A DNA stretch of 64,000 nt, from the NCBI GenBank assembly GCA_015657535.1, contig JADHZB010000592.1:1-64000 (forward strand), read 5' to 3'. Below are positions 37,632-48,016 of this stretch, one piece after another. The notes beneath the pieces were generated by a model. That model saw only the letters and a list, made by a program, of their open reading frames with translations. It was not told the DNA's origin and did not search any database. A program made the position numbers and the translations under genes. The DNA comes from Nephromyces sp. MM_2019. Its lineage: Eukaryota; Apicomplexa; Aconoidasida; Nephromycida. How positions within the stretch are numbered: position 1 is the first letter of the stretch; every line of letters starts with the position of its first letter.

Positions 37632-40002
37632 ATGTATATCATATTTATTCCTAGAAACTGGTGGACCTTTAAATTATTCTTTGGAGCGCTTTTGATTTTT
37701 ATTATTGGTAGAGTTTTTAATATAAAGTATACCCTAATCAAATTTTGCTTTATGATTCTCATCAATTAGAAACGCTTTACATATTACCTATAATAGAAAA
37801 ATGTGATGCAACACAAATAGTATTGATCGTATGATAAAATTTTAATTGCTATAGCTACCAGTGCTATAATTTTAAAAATCCTGATTGTTAAATATTTGAG
37901 CTTTTAATTATTCAGGATTGAATTATAAGGTACATGGTAGAAAATTTAAAGTAACAGGGGCTTTAAAAGAGGCATTAATTGGCTGTAATAACTCACCAGT
38001 CGATATTATCTTTGCTATTGCTATGCCAGAAACTTTGGAACAAAGCTTTTATCAGAGTCATTATATAGGCTTTATTGAAGAAGTTGTGAAAAGATTAAAT
38101 ATTGGTGAACATACCACACGTTTAGCAATATTTAGCTTTAATAGACAAATAGTTCTCTCTATTGGTTTTGATAATCCGGCTTCAGCAAATCGTAAACTGC
38201 TTTTGCTTGAAATCGATAAATTCAAAGTTACTTATGACACTGGCATCCCAGATGTTGGATTAGCTAAAAATCATGCGAGAGATGTTTTAAATCATGCGCG
38301 ACCGGATGTACGAAAGAGAATGATATATTTGAATGTTGAAAAATATAAATTGTATAGATCGGGCTCTATTGTAAATGATAACTTTTTTGGGTTTTTTATT
38401 TATGGATCAAGATATTTTGATCTTGACCGAGATTTTACTAGAATGAAAAGTCTGAGTGTATTGATAGAAGGGTCACCTGACCTCGGTCATTTAGGAAGTT
38501 TTCAGAAATCTTTAATTGACATAAATCATCGAGATCTTTTGAATTGCCCTAAAAGTCTAGCATTACCATGTAAAAATTTCTTTAAGGTCCCCAGTAATTC
38601 AACGAGAGGAAATGCGGTTATCCCAGTAATTAAGGAATTATGTAGCATTGAGAACTATGATCAAGTAACTAATTCAATAATTTCTAGCACAAAAACTAAG
38701 CCTGCGACAGCTGCAAGCCCGGCTGTTAAAAAAAAGAAAAAAAAGAAAAAGAAAGCCAATAAAATCTCAGGAACCGAAGAATCACAAAACAAACCTGGTA
38801 GAAATAAGATTACTCCCTTGCCAGAAAGATCCACAATTACCACAATAAAAGCCACAACTACTACAAAAGCCACAACTCCTACAAAAACCACAACTACCAC
38901 AGAAGCCACAACTCCTACAAAAACCACAACTACCACAGAAGCCACAACAACCAAAGAAGCCACAACAACCAAAGAAGCCACAACAACCAAAGAAGCCACA
39001 ACAACCAAAGAAGCCACAACAACCAAAGAAGCCACAACTACCACAGAATCCACAACTACCACAGAAGCCACAACTACCACAGAAGCCACAACAACCACAG
39101 AAGCCAAAACAAAGTTCACCACTGCGGCATCAGATGTATCCAAGAATGTTCCTAGCAGACCTCAGCCATCAAAACTTACAGATTCACAAAATGTAGATTT
39201 CAATACACCATTTAAAACCAAGAAAAAAAAAAATTTATATCATCCCATCCAAAAGAAAAAAACACAAGCTCAAAGTACCCAAAACGAGCCAATAACAACC
39301 ACTAAAAATTTACCTAAGAACAACAGTCCATCTCCCTGTAAACTCATGAGAGATCAAATAGAAACCGCAAATTCAATAAAGTGTACAATGTTATTAAATA
39401 TTTTGGCAAACATTGATTATTACGTTAATAGAATAACAAGTAAGGCTAAAAATCTAAGTGATAACAGTAAGACTATTGTACCAGAAATAACTAGTAAGCC
39501 TAGAGATATCAAGTCAAAAATAAAAAATGTCTCTTTGAAGACAAATGAAGAACTTGATTCAAGTAATCAACCCGAAAATAGTGACACTGAAAACAGTACA
39601 TTGATAAAAAGTAAACTTTCCGAGCTGCTTGAGGAACAAAAAGTGACAATTCCTATAGTTGTAGCTGCGGCTGGTAGTGCTACCATCCTAATCGCTTCTG
39701 CCTTAGGAGTTTATTATTACTTTTCGAATTACAGAACAAAGTAAGAGTTCATAATAAGTTAAAATAAACTAAGAACTGTTTTTATTTTGTAAAATTAAGA
39801 GTTCCATATACCTTATATGTAAAAAATGATAAGGTCTCATAGATATATAAAAGCTCTATACTAAGAAGCATTTTCTATTTTTGCAATTTATAGTGAGGGC
39901 AAGAGACTATCGGCAGAATATACTGATGAAGATAAGAATTTCCCCACATTTGTTTACAATCCTGAAGAGCAAGAGTTAGACCCAGCTTCATATGGGTTCT
40001 AA
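37632..40002 (+). CDS. TRAP-like type I membrane protein: VWA domain without MIDAS, Thr-rich stalk, acidic tail
   Basis: Three exons (37632-37707, 37916-39740, 39894-40002) give 669 aa. Residues 1-26 ([11 protein letters not shown] then a hydrophobic run) are a signal peptide or anchor. A VWA/A-domain fold spans about 48-235: strand [42 protein letters not shown] and [10 protein letters not shown]. The MIDAS Asp-x-Ser-x-Ser is replaced by AIAMPET and the later Asp by Asn, so metal-dependent adhesion is unlikely. Cysteines flank the domain (GCNNSP and ELCSIEN), as in TRAP A-domains. Then follow a run of about ten lysines (about 300-311), a Thr/Lys/Glu repeat stalk (about 332-424) suited to O-glycosylation, a membrane span (about 604-628) and a 40-residue acidic tail ending DPASYGF. 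No TSR domain was seen. Homology to apicomplexan TRAP-family invasion proteins is inferred from architecture only. Confidence 0.8.
38835..39110 (+). repeat. In-frame Thr-rich coding repeats in the VWA protein
   Basis: Degenerate arrays of Thr-rich hexapeptide units encoded by 18-base repeats. Five near-identical copies of GCCACAACAACCAAAGAA (EATTTK type) run from about 38940 to 39030. They are flanked by diverged TTTTEA and TPTKTT forms. The antisense strand is open as a Val/Ala-rich frame, which is a by-product. Confidence 0.9.
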
Positions 40003-40404
40003 ATTATATTTTAACTGAGTTTATATTAATTCTGTTGAAAAATTGTATTTTATGTTTCCAAGAATAATTTCATATTTCGTATGTTGAATTCAAACTAAAT
40101 CGAATGTAATTGTTTTAGAATTGTATCAATTAATACCAAATATTAATTATATTGCTTTAAAAATTCAAAAATTATATTGAATCTTAGATTAAAAAAAAAT
40201 ATAAAAAATGAAAAACGGTGTTTGTGTAGAGTAAAATAAGTCTATGGTATCGGTGTATATATATGTAATATAAAACTTGATTTGACTATTTGAGAAAACA
40301 AAAACAAATGGGTTTGTAAGTGGCTGATAAGGGAAGTAGATTTGATGATTTATTATCAATAGGAAAAGTAGTATTATAAAAAATAAAATATTGGCTTTAT
40401 ATCT
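40003..40404. other. Spacer downstream of VWA gene
   Basis: AT-rich 3' flank with no coding signal. Confidence 0.55.
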
Positions 40405-40566
40405 TTAAGTTTGCTTTTGGTTTTTAGTGTTAGATGCTTTTTCATCTATCAACTTCTCCTTTTCTGAGAACTCCTGTAAAATTGGCCTAAAGCAGAGATA
40501 TGATGTGAAAAAGCTGCCTATAACAACTCCCACTATTTGTGCTATTTGTATAGTCCTAGGTGACAT
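40405..40566 (-). CDS. Small single-pass membrane protein, 53 aa (hypothetical)
   Basis: The ATG at 40566 opens a 53-codon frame ending TAA at 40405. It starts MSPRTIQIAQ, has one hydrophobic segment (IVGVVIGSFFTSYLCF, about 11-26) and ends in a charged helix rich in Glu and Lys. This layout (short N-terminus, one span, charged C-terminal helix) is common among small mitochondrial inner-membrane subunits. I do not recognise the family. The leader on its own strand is G-poor and C-rich, as for other genes here. It could still be a chance frame. Confidence 0.45.
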   Translation of the reverse strand: MSPRTIQIAQIVGVVIGSFFTSYLCFRPILQEFSEKEKLIDEKASNTKNQKQT

Positions 40567-42258
40567 TTTGGAAAAATTTTGCGTGGTTTGAGGTGGGTGG
40601 AATGTAAGAACTGAGGAAGATCAATGTGTGTATGACTGACATTCAAGCTAACCTAATATTTATTGTTGGTGTAAGTGTGTTTTGTTATTGATAATTTGAA
40701 AAGCAAAATAGCATTTGCTATTGTTTAATATATGTGAGTGTAATATTCGAGTTTACTTAAAATTTGTATGATATGTGAGTTAGATTATTGTTTGTAGTTA
40801 GTTGTTCATTTTTATTAGTGTTTGTTGTTGGGTATGATTAGTTCACTTAACAAGAGATGTGTGAGTGTGAGAGTGTTTGTTTAAGGTAGATTATTGTAGT
40901 TTCTGTCGAGTAGATAAGCAAAAGCTTTTGATCTTTTAAAAAAGGTGTGTAATTTTATTGCTTTAGTTTCAGTAGGTAATAAAATTTGGAGTATCTGTGT
41001 TTCTGTGTCAATGCAGTGAATATGTCTGAAAAGCCATATTTTTTGTGATGTATGTAGAGTAGTATTGCATACCCCTTTTCCCTGATGCCAGGTTTTACAC
41101 AATTTTGTTAACATTTAGTAGTTGTAGAGAAATAATTTTGAAATCAATTTGTTTCAATAGTTGAAGTTCTTGAAATTCACATACCTAATACTCACAGACT
41201 TGTAGCATACAGACACAACTAAACACACACACATAAGTAAATTATTAACACTAAATCATGCTAGCACACACAAACATATGTTATAACAAAGCACGACATA
41301 AATGAATTTGGTTGTTAGCAAATACATTATAACATGCCTCTGTCAATTGAAACTTCATAGGCACTGTTTGCTTGTTTATAAATGGATTACTCACATTAAA
41401 CCCGAATACATTTGTTTGTGAAATTCTCAAGAAACGACGTTAAGGAGGGGATGCCACATATAAGAAGTATGTTTGAGTGCTTAGATTCACAACTATTTAT
41501 ACGCATTACTTACAAATTCAACTCTCGTCTCGGTTCATGCAGTTTTTATAAATTTTTATATAAACGTGTATGATAAAACGTCTAAGTACACAACTCAAAG
41601 TGATCTAAATAAACATCGGCAATAATTATACTGAATATTCAAAAATGTTATATGAATTTTTACATTTAAAAAATGGGCTTTCGTATAACATTTGAATTCT
41701 GTTTTAAGTACAACATAATAATTGAGCTAGTACATAAAATTCAATCACCATAAACAAAATTTCAACAAAATTTTGCTTGAACTCATTTTACTAATAGCTT
41801 CTTTTTTTTAATCCAATTTCACCTAATTTACATATCTAGTGTCTTTCAAGTCAAAAAAGTCAGCAATTCAAATAAACTTGTAGATCCAAAACAAAAATAA
41901 CAAATTTTTATGCTTCGAATATATTCAAAATTCATTTTAAATTTTTAATATTTACACACCACCACTCAACTTTTATCTCAGACCCACTCTAGGAATACAT
42001 GAACAATCGTCTAACTCTTACTTTTCCCTCAATTCCTCTGAATTTGAAACAATTGATTTTTGAGCAGTTCAATTATTATCCATTTTCTTTTCTAGCCAGA
42101 AATCTTAGCTGTAACTTCCCTTCATGCCATCCCACTAAATACTAAATCTTTAACTCCTCACATATCCCTTGTCACTTCCACTCACTCCCACCCACTCTTA
42201 CAACTCCTCTTCCACTCGCTAATCGAAATCAATTCTAGTAATTATACAGTCTTAAATC
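40567..42258. other. Spacer with TG-rich to CA-rich composition switch
   Basis: From about 40570 to 40880 the plus strand is rich in GTGTGAG-like sequence. From about 41160 to 42258 it becomes rich in CACA and CTCCC-like sequence, ending directly at the phosphatidylserine synthase ATG. This fits C-rich, G-poor leaders on both divergent transcripts. Confidence 0.55.
40881..41114 (-). CDS. Possible small ORF, 77 aa
   Basis: ATG-started 77-codon frame (MLTKLCKTWHQGKGV...), rich in His, Thr and Lys, with no recognised domain. It lies inside a spacer of skewed composition, which by itself lengthens CA-rich frames on this strand, so it may be chance. The net basic charge and lack of acidic residues near the N-terminus would fit a mitochondrial import signal, but this is weak. 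Confidence 0.2.
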   Translation of the reverse strand: MLTKLCKTWHQGKGVCNTTLHTSQKIWLFRHIHCIDTETQILQILLPTETKAIKLHTFFKRSKAFAYLLDRNYNNLP

Positions 42259-43866
42259 ATGAAAACACACCATTCCTCTATATCAGATTTAGAGTCATCC
42301 ACAGCAGAAAATACTGAGGGTACAAGCACCAAACCACTCATCTCTCCTACAAAGCTATACCACTCGTATGTTTCCTCCTATGGTACCCACTTTAGGGCTA
42401 GGAAGGACTTCCAGTACGAAGAAAAACCTTATCAAATATTCTTTACGCTGCTGCTAATTGCCTTGATCATTCTCGTCTCTTTTACTTGCTCTGGTTTTCC
42501 TCTTGGGGAATCCACAATATCTGCCATAAAAAGCTTTACACACTGGGATGACATAATATCCAATTTACCAAGGATTGTTAACCCCTTTCAACTTTATAAT
42601 GAAATTCCTACAAATCAGGGGGATATACTTTCCGAATCATTGAATGATCCAGCTTTTTTGATCTCTATCAGGTATGGTATTATCGGTTTATTGATAGCTC
42701 TAATCTTTTATTGCTTCCTCCAAACGAGAGATAGCCTATTTATTAGACCTCACCCGGGTGTATGGAGGGTTGTGCACGCATTTGGGCTGATGCAGCTGCT
42801 AATTCTTATTTTTCTGTTCGTTATTCCGGCTGAACATGGCCTCACTGTCCTTGAGCTCCTTTTACCGGATGTTTTGACTCCAAAGACTGTTGAAAATGGT
42901 TTCTCTGGGACTATTGAACTCGATTGTAACATAAATGCCTCAACGATAATACGACAACTCAAAACCCCATGGTTTACATGCCATGTTATTGGTTGGTTCC
43001 TGAAAATGTGTATGTTTAGAGATTGGGCTTTCTGCTTGGTATTCTCCATTACTTTTGAACTTGCTGAACTCTCATTCCAGTGGCTGATACCAGAAATGAA
43101 GGAATGCTGGTGGGACTCCATCATACTTGATTGTTTATTTTCCAACATGATAGGGATGATCTTTGGCTCACTATTCCTAAATTATATGAGGACTAGAAGA
43201 TTCAATTGGAGAAATGGGAGCAATATGGTAAAAGACTCTGGGGATAACAACAGGACTTATTCCCTCCTGTCATCTGTCCCTTACATTTTCCTTCCCTTTT
43301 CATGGTCTGAGTATCACTGGCAATTCTTTGATTCACCTAAAAGATTGGCTCACGCATTGTTTATGTTATTTGTCTCTGTTACCATAGAATTAAATTCTTT
43401 CTTTCTAATTTTTGTTCTTGACACTAAAGCCACACATGGCCTCAATATTGCACGAACCATCAATGTGTGTTTTCAAGCACTTTTAACTGTTGCTGAACAC
43501 TATGAATATGCAGATGGGAACCTAACACGTATAGGCCACAATGAAATCTTACTACTTACAATTTATATAATGGAAATTCTCACCATCGCAAAGTATGGCA
43601 AAAATCGCTTTCAGACATTTCTACCTCCATGGGAAGTCTTGCAACCGTGGCTAATAAGCTTCTTGTTGTTTGGAATCTGGACATTTTTCTACTTTCATAG
43701 AAAATACTACGCAAAATTTGTACATCTAAACTATTCAGACTCGAGACAATCCAAACACTCACGAGTAGCTTCGTTCCTGATCACTATAGGCTCAATTGTA
43801 TTAAAATTTCCATTATTGATTTGTTTTATACCTTTGATGTCATTAGCTAAATTTTATCACTATTAG
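42259..43866 (+). CDS. PSS: Phosphatidylserine synthase (base-exchange type, PSS1/PSS2 family)
   Basis: Single-exon 535-aa ER membrane enzyme that makes phosphatidylserine by exchanging the head group of PC or PE with serine. Residues 1-60 are cytosolic and Ser/Thr-rich. Several membrane spans follow, beginning IFFTLLLIALIILVSF. Family motifs are HPGVWRVVHAFGL (about 165-177), the conserved LKTPWFTCHVIGWFLKMCMF and RDW block (about 234-257), FELAELSFQWLIPE and ECWWDSIILD (about 266-291), and the LNYMRTRRFNW segment. The acidic and tryptophan-rich ECWWD core is the hallmark of the family. The long leader upstream is strikingly C-rich and G-poor. No frameshift or missing core residue was noticed. 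Confidence 0.93.
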   Translation: MKTHHSSISDLESSTAENTEGTSTKPLISPTKLYHSYVSSYGTHFRARKDFQYEEKPYQIFFTLLLIALIILVSFTCSGFPLGESTISAIKSFTHWDDIISNLPRIVNPFQLYNEIPTNQGDILSESLNDPAFLISIRYGIIGLLIALIFYCFLQTRDSLFIRPHPGVWRVVHAFGLMQLLILIFLFVIPAEHGLTVLELLLPDVLTPKTVENGFSGTIELDCNINASTIIRQLKTPWFTCHVIGWFLKMCMFRDWAFCLVFSITFELAELSFQWLIPEMKECWWDSIILDCLFSNMIGMIFGSLFLNYMRTRRFNWRNGSNMVKDSGDNNRTYSLLSSVPYIFLPFSWSEYHWQFFDSPKRLAHALFMLFVSVTIELNSFFLIFVLDTKATHGLNIARTINVCFQALLTVAEHYEYADGNLTRIGHNEILLLTIYIMEILTIAKYGKNRFQTFLPPWEVLQPWLISFLLFGIWTFFYFHRKYYAKFVHLNYSDSRQSKHSRVASFLITIGSIVLKFPLLICFIPLMSLAKFYHY

Positions 43867-45007
43867 TCAGCGTAAAATTTAGTGCTCACAAACTCCAATT
43901 GGAAAACCTATAAAATTGTTTTACATAAGCTTCGAGTCTATGAGTTACTTGAGTGTAAATACACTAAATTATTAGAAATTTCAATACATTACATAGTTAA
44001 AACAAAGCTATTACAATTTGACACTGGGAATTAAATCCTCGTACTTTCATTATATAAAGGTTTTTTCATATATTTGTCATTCTTTTGATTAAATTGGTAT
44101 TTGTTTAAAAACAAGGAACCGTCTTCGGAATAGGGACCAAACTAATTTCGCATACACTTTTTTACACACAATCATATCTAATCACCACTTACATTGCTAA
44201 TACAATCATAATCTCCCCACACGCTTACCTCACAAACAATAAATCTCACTCCGATAAAAGTTGGATTTCAATAAAACCATTATATAACTATATTTGAAAT
44301 TTTTATTCTTTTCCCTCAATGAATACGACCTCTCCTATGGAACTCTGCTATCACCACTCTTGATATAAAGATTATAACACTGATATTATTTCAAAAACAT
44401 AAATTTAATTAGATAATGAAACCAAATTTAACATCAAGAATCGATGACTTTTACTCCTACAAATTTTACTTAATTTTTTCTCCGAGGGTACTCTTATTAA
44501 CAAACCTCTATATAAATTTTTTTACAAATTAATGTAAAATGATCTCATAAAAATTTATATATAATCAAGTTTATAGCCCAATCCTGCTCAGAAATTATAT
44601 ATATGATAAATTAAAAGATTAAAGTTTGTAAAATGCCACTATTTAAAAGTTCTACAAAAAATGCTTCAATGATTTTTGTTATCATACAAGTCGATTCATA
44701 ATTAATGTATATTAATTAGTTGCTTTAATGGTTTTCTAGGCTATGTTTTTATAATCAAATAAGGTTAATAAAAGGAGCAGAATTTTATAAATGCATATTT
44801 TTGAATCAATTGTATTTGGAATATCAAAAACTCAAACTTTATCATGGAGGTGAGATTCCTTATCGTTTCTTCATCATATACAATCAAATTACCTGACCCT
44901 CTAAAATCCCTCTATCGTATACAGAATTAGACTCTCTTCCCACAAACACCTAGCTCACCGTGTTCACCCCTTATACACTCAATTTGAGCCTAGCATCGAA
45001 AAATAAC
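43867..45007. other. Spacer downstream of PS synthase
   Basis: About 1.1 kb. The last 100 bases before 45008 are C-rich and G-poor, like other 5' leaders here. Nothing else was seen apart from a possible two-codon first exon (ATGGAG then GTGAGA) at 44844-44849 for the next gene. Confidence 0.5.
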
Positions 45008-45286
45008 ATGAAATCTGAATTGTATGTTTTGAGTTTCTTTCAGGGGCGTTTTTCAACGTATAAACCTAATTTTAAACGTGTCTTCCTCCTCATCACTGGT
45101 GTCTCTTTCGTAGCGGGATGTGTACTAGAGTATGCAATGACAACCTCTGGTTTCTACAATGTTTATACATTTAATGAGGCAAAAAAGGGTATCACATCAC
45201 ATAGAGAAGACAAGGATTTCTGGGCAAGGGTTGAACATCATCGCCATAAACGACAAGGTGACCTTGGGTATTTCATCTGCTTGTAG
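45008..45286 (+). CDS. Small SMIM4/UQCC5-like single-pass membrane protein
   Basis: 92 aa from ATG 45008. A basic segment (RFSTYKPNFKRVF, about 16-28) leads into one span (LLITGVSFVAGCVLEYAMTT), then SGFYNVYTFNEAKKG and a charged tail. The order 'basic N-terminus, span with G-x-x-x-E/M, then FY-x-VY and a charged helix' resembles animal SMIM4/UQCC5, a mitochondrial inner-membrane factor linked to complex III assembly and mitoribosomes. The resemblance is by eye and the assignment is tentative. An alternative start uses ATGGAG at 44844-44849 spliced to GGGCGTTTTTC at 45044, which keeps phase and gives a shorter N-terminus more like SMIM4. Confidence 0.5.
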   Translation: MKSELYVLSFFQGRFSTYKPNFKRVFLLITGVSFVAGCVLEYAMTTSGFYNVYTFNEAKKGITSHREDKDFWARVEHHRHKRQGDLGYFICL

Positions 45287-45839
45287 AAATTATATATGTG
45301 GATGGGTGGTGTGAGTTTCATTAATTTATTTTTTATGTTACCTTAAGTTCGCAAAATTGAATCAACCATGTGACATTGAATAAAATGTATGAACTCGATT
45401 TAGTTTGTAAAGTTCATGGATAAAGCATGTAAAACTTATGGAGTTTTAAAATTCCATCATGATTTAATAGCAAAATATACATGGAATCTCCCTTAATCAA
45501 TTAAAACACAATTTGTATTTTTAAAGCGGCGGGATTGATTAAAGATAATCCGGAGCAATAATTATTAAACATACACTTCATAAAGGAGATTTAGGTACAG
45601 TAAGTGCTATATGTTTTAGGATATTAATCATTTTAAAAGGTAGCTAAAAGTTAATTATTATAAATAATTTTTTTGTATTTCATTTTCCCATTTGTTTTTT
45701 TATAATAATACTCTTCAAAGGCTAACAAAATAATTAATTAAACGAATCGATTATGAAACGCAATATGTTTAATTTTTATCTCAATTTAAATTGATATAAA
45801 ATAGCACACATACACATATGCTTTATATACATATTTTAA
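45287..45839. other. Short convergent spacer
   Basis: AT-rich region between the SMIM4-like gene (+) and the end of the NUDIX-type pseudogene (-). A frame fragment on the minus strand near 45640-45560 (ILKHIALTVPKSPL) could be a further decayed exon of the pseudogene, but it breaks at once. Confidence 0.4.
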
Positions 45840-47034
45840 AAAAAAACCTGATTGAAGTTTATCAACTCTTTCGAGGTAAGTCAATTCAATCATATTTTTA
45901 AAGTGTTTCGAATGAATTCTCCACATCTGTAAAACGTCATGTAGTTTGTGATATAGGTCATAATATTTTCCAGATTTCCCTTTCTCATCAAAACTAAATT
46001 TTCCATGTCGCAAAAGCGTGTATAAATCATCTAGTTTCGAAAGTAATTGTTTCATATCCGGAGAAACTTGGCGTATAGATTCAAGTAAATATAGAATTAT
46101 TGCAAGGTGTAATTCAATTGAGATATTTTCTTGGTACTCGATGTTTTCTATATGTTCTAAAAATTTAGGGGAATAATACTTCTCCATGTGTTTGACTAAA
46201 GCACTTAAAATATCTTCAAAATAAGAAAATATAGAAACACGTAAGAGTGATCCTGTTAATTTGGTATAAGTGGTGTTGGGATGTTTACTTTCATCTTGAT
46301 TGAGTGAAAATTTCGACTCACTTTTTCAGTGGAAATATTGAGGATGCCGTGGTTACTTTTTATATTCATATATTCATTATGGGTGGTTTGAAGTTTCTTT
46401 TGTGCGGTGGTTGTATTAGGAGTAGTGTAATGGGTTCTGGTATCTGCTTCATAATTATAGTTTAAGGATCGTGGATTTTCATTAGAATTATAGGGTGTAT
46501 AGTTGCCTTGCTCATTCCTCAGTGCTATGGACTCATTATCAAAATTGGAGTAAATTTATCGCGAATGGGAGGTACAGTCCATAGTTATTCCAGTTTTTGC
46601 TTCAAAAATACTTTTCTGGTTTCCATATTCCCACTTTTGTTTAGATATAAGTTGGGTGTCATTGAATCTTAGGCTCAATAGTGTCCATCGATCAACCCAC
46701 ATGTAATTTTCATTCTCATAATTTGATTGAAACGTATCTAATGAAGTAATTTGGAATAAGAAAGGGTGGACTTTGTATACTTTATTGATATGGAAAAATT
46801 GAAAAGGCATACCAACTTCAATAAGTTTGATCTTGTCTTCTTTGATGTTAAACTCTTCCGCAATCTCCCTAATAGCAGTTATTTGTGGTTTTGAATTTCA
46901 TTTTTTTCGATTATCCCACTCAATGCAGACCAAAAGTGTGAAAATGATGATTATTTATTCCTATGAAGTAAGAGTACTGATTTTTTATGATCCGGATGTA
47001 GCAAAAAGCATGTAACCACGTTTTTAATGTCCAT
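45840..47034 (-). pseudogene. Decayed NUDIX-domain gene
   Basis: From ATG 47034 the minus strand reads MDIKNVVTCFLLHPDHKKSV and LLLHRNK, then an in-frame TAA. It continues SSFSHFWSALSGIIEKNEIQ, has a second TAA and a frame change, and goes on with ITAIREIAEEFNI. These parts make up a NUDIX box (G-x5-E ... REIAEE), which hydrolyses nucleoside-diphosphate-linked compounds. Next come KLIEVGMPFQFF, YKVHPFLFQITS and MWVDRWTLLSLRF. A third in-frame TAA lies at about 46556, then a long low-complexity frame, a frameshift near 46325 and a helical segment with LLSKLDDLYTLLRHGKFSF (to about 45850). At least three stops and two frameshifts mean no intact product. The breaks do not coincide with usable splice sites. 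The N-terminal order resembles the NUDIX proteins that precede eIF2B-like domains in some eukaryotes, but I could not confirm an eIF2B-like part. Confidence 0.75.
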
Positions 47035-48016
47035 TTAATTTCAAGGAATTGATGATAGAGGGTTTATAATTTGTGTAATTGGATGTAATTTTAGATATAT
47101 TTTTGGTGGGAAAAATGATTGAATCGAGTTCTTGTGATAAATTTATGATTTTCGTTTTCATTGTAATTTTGAGCTCGAGTTTTTCTTATCTAGATTAATT
47201 TGGTACTGTTTCAAGAAAATGTTTTACAACTTGGTGCCCTTGTATGATTAAAATTTTTATTTCAACCAGAGTGGAGAAATTTTTGAAGTAGGGATGTTAT
47301 TCATTTACAAAATCAAAACATAAACAAATTTGATAAGTAATTATCTTTTGCATATAGCTTCGAATGTTTTATAAATAATACACTTTTTGGAGCTATTAAA
47401 AATATAATATTACAAAATTTATTAGCACTGAACAGCTAAAATTCATATGTGTGCTTGCAAAATGTGTGCTAAAATAGCTTATATATTTAAAACAATATAG
47501 ATATATTTTATTCAATTTAGTCTTGACAATTTATACCCATATTTACAATCATGCTCTTTTTTCTAATCTGTGCGTATACACATAAATTACACTACAATCT
47601 ATTAATAAAAACTATATGTATATGTAACTGAACGTGTGTGTGTGAATATATATCTCAATGCAAAGATATGTGTATTTAAAAAATTATTGACTGGATAAAA
47701 AAGAATTTCAGTATATTGCTATGTTGAGATTTAAGGCAACAAAATAAAATTGAAAAAAGGTTAAAAAGATATATTATAAAAAATTTTTGGTCTATATTAA
47801 AATTTAGCCAATACATATGCCTTTGAATTCCTGTAAATTTTTGTGCCATATTTTATCATAAAAAAATTTATATCATAACATTTTTTAATTCATATTGCAT
47901 GAAATTAAAAAAAAAATTCTGGATCACGTTCCACATTCCACTTTCACGTCAGTTGATGAAAAAACTGAAGCGTAAATAGAAATTTTCGAAGTTTCGGCGT
48001 GTTTATAACAAAGAAA
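47035..48016. other. Divergent spacer between NUDIX pseudogene and Sec14-RhoGAP gene
   Basis: AT-rich with a short TGTGTGTG tract near 47630. No gene was seen. The minus-strand frame at 47944-48240 overlaps exon 1 of the next gene antisense and is not called. Confidence 0.5.

Noticed and set aside
38661..39143. 160-aa Val/Ala-rich frame on the minus strand
   Set aside because: Exact antisense of the Thr-rich repeat and Lys run of the VWA protein. The composition follows from reading ACC/ACA repeats backwards.
42750..43148. 132-aa minus-strand frame inside PS synthase
   Set aside because: Shadow of a strongly conserved family region on the other strand.
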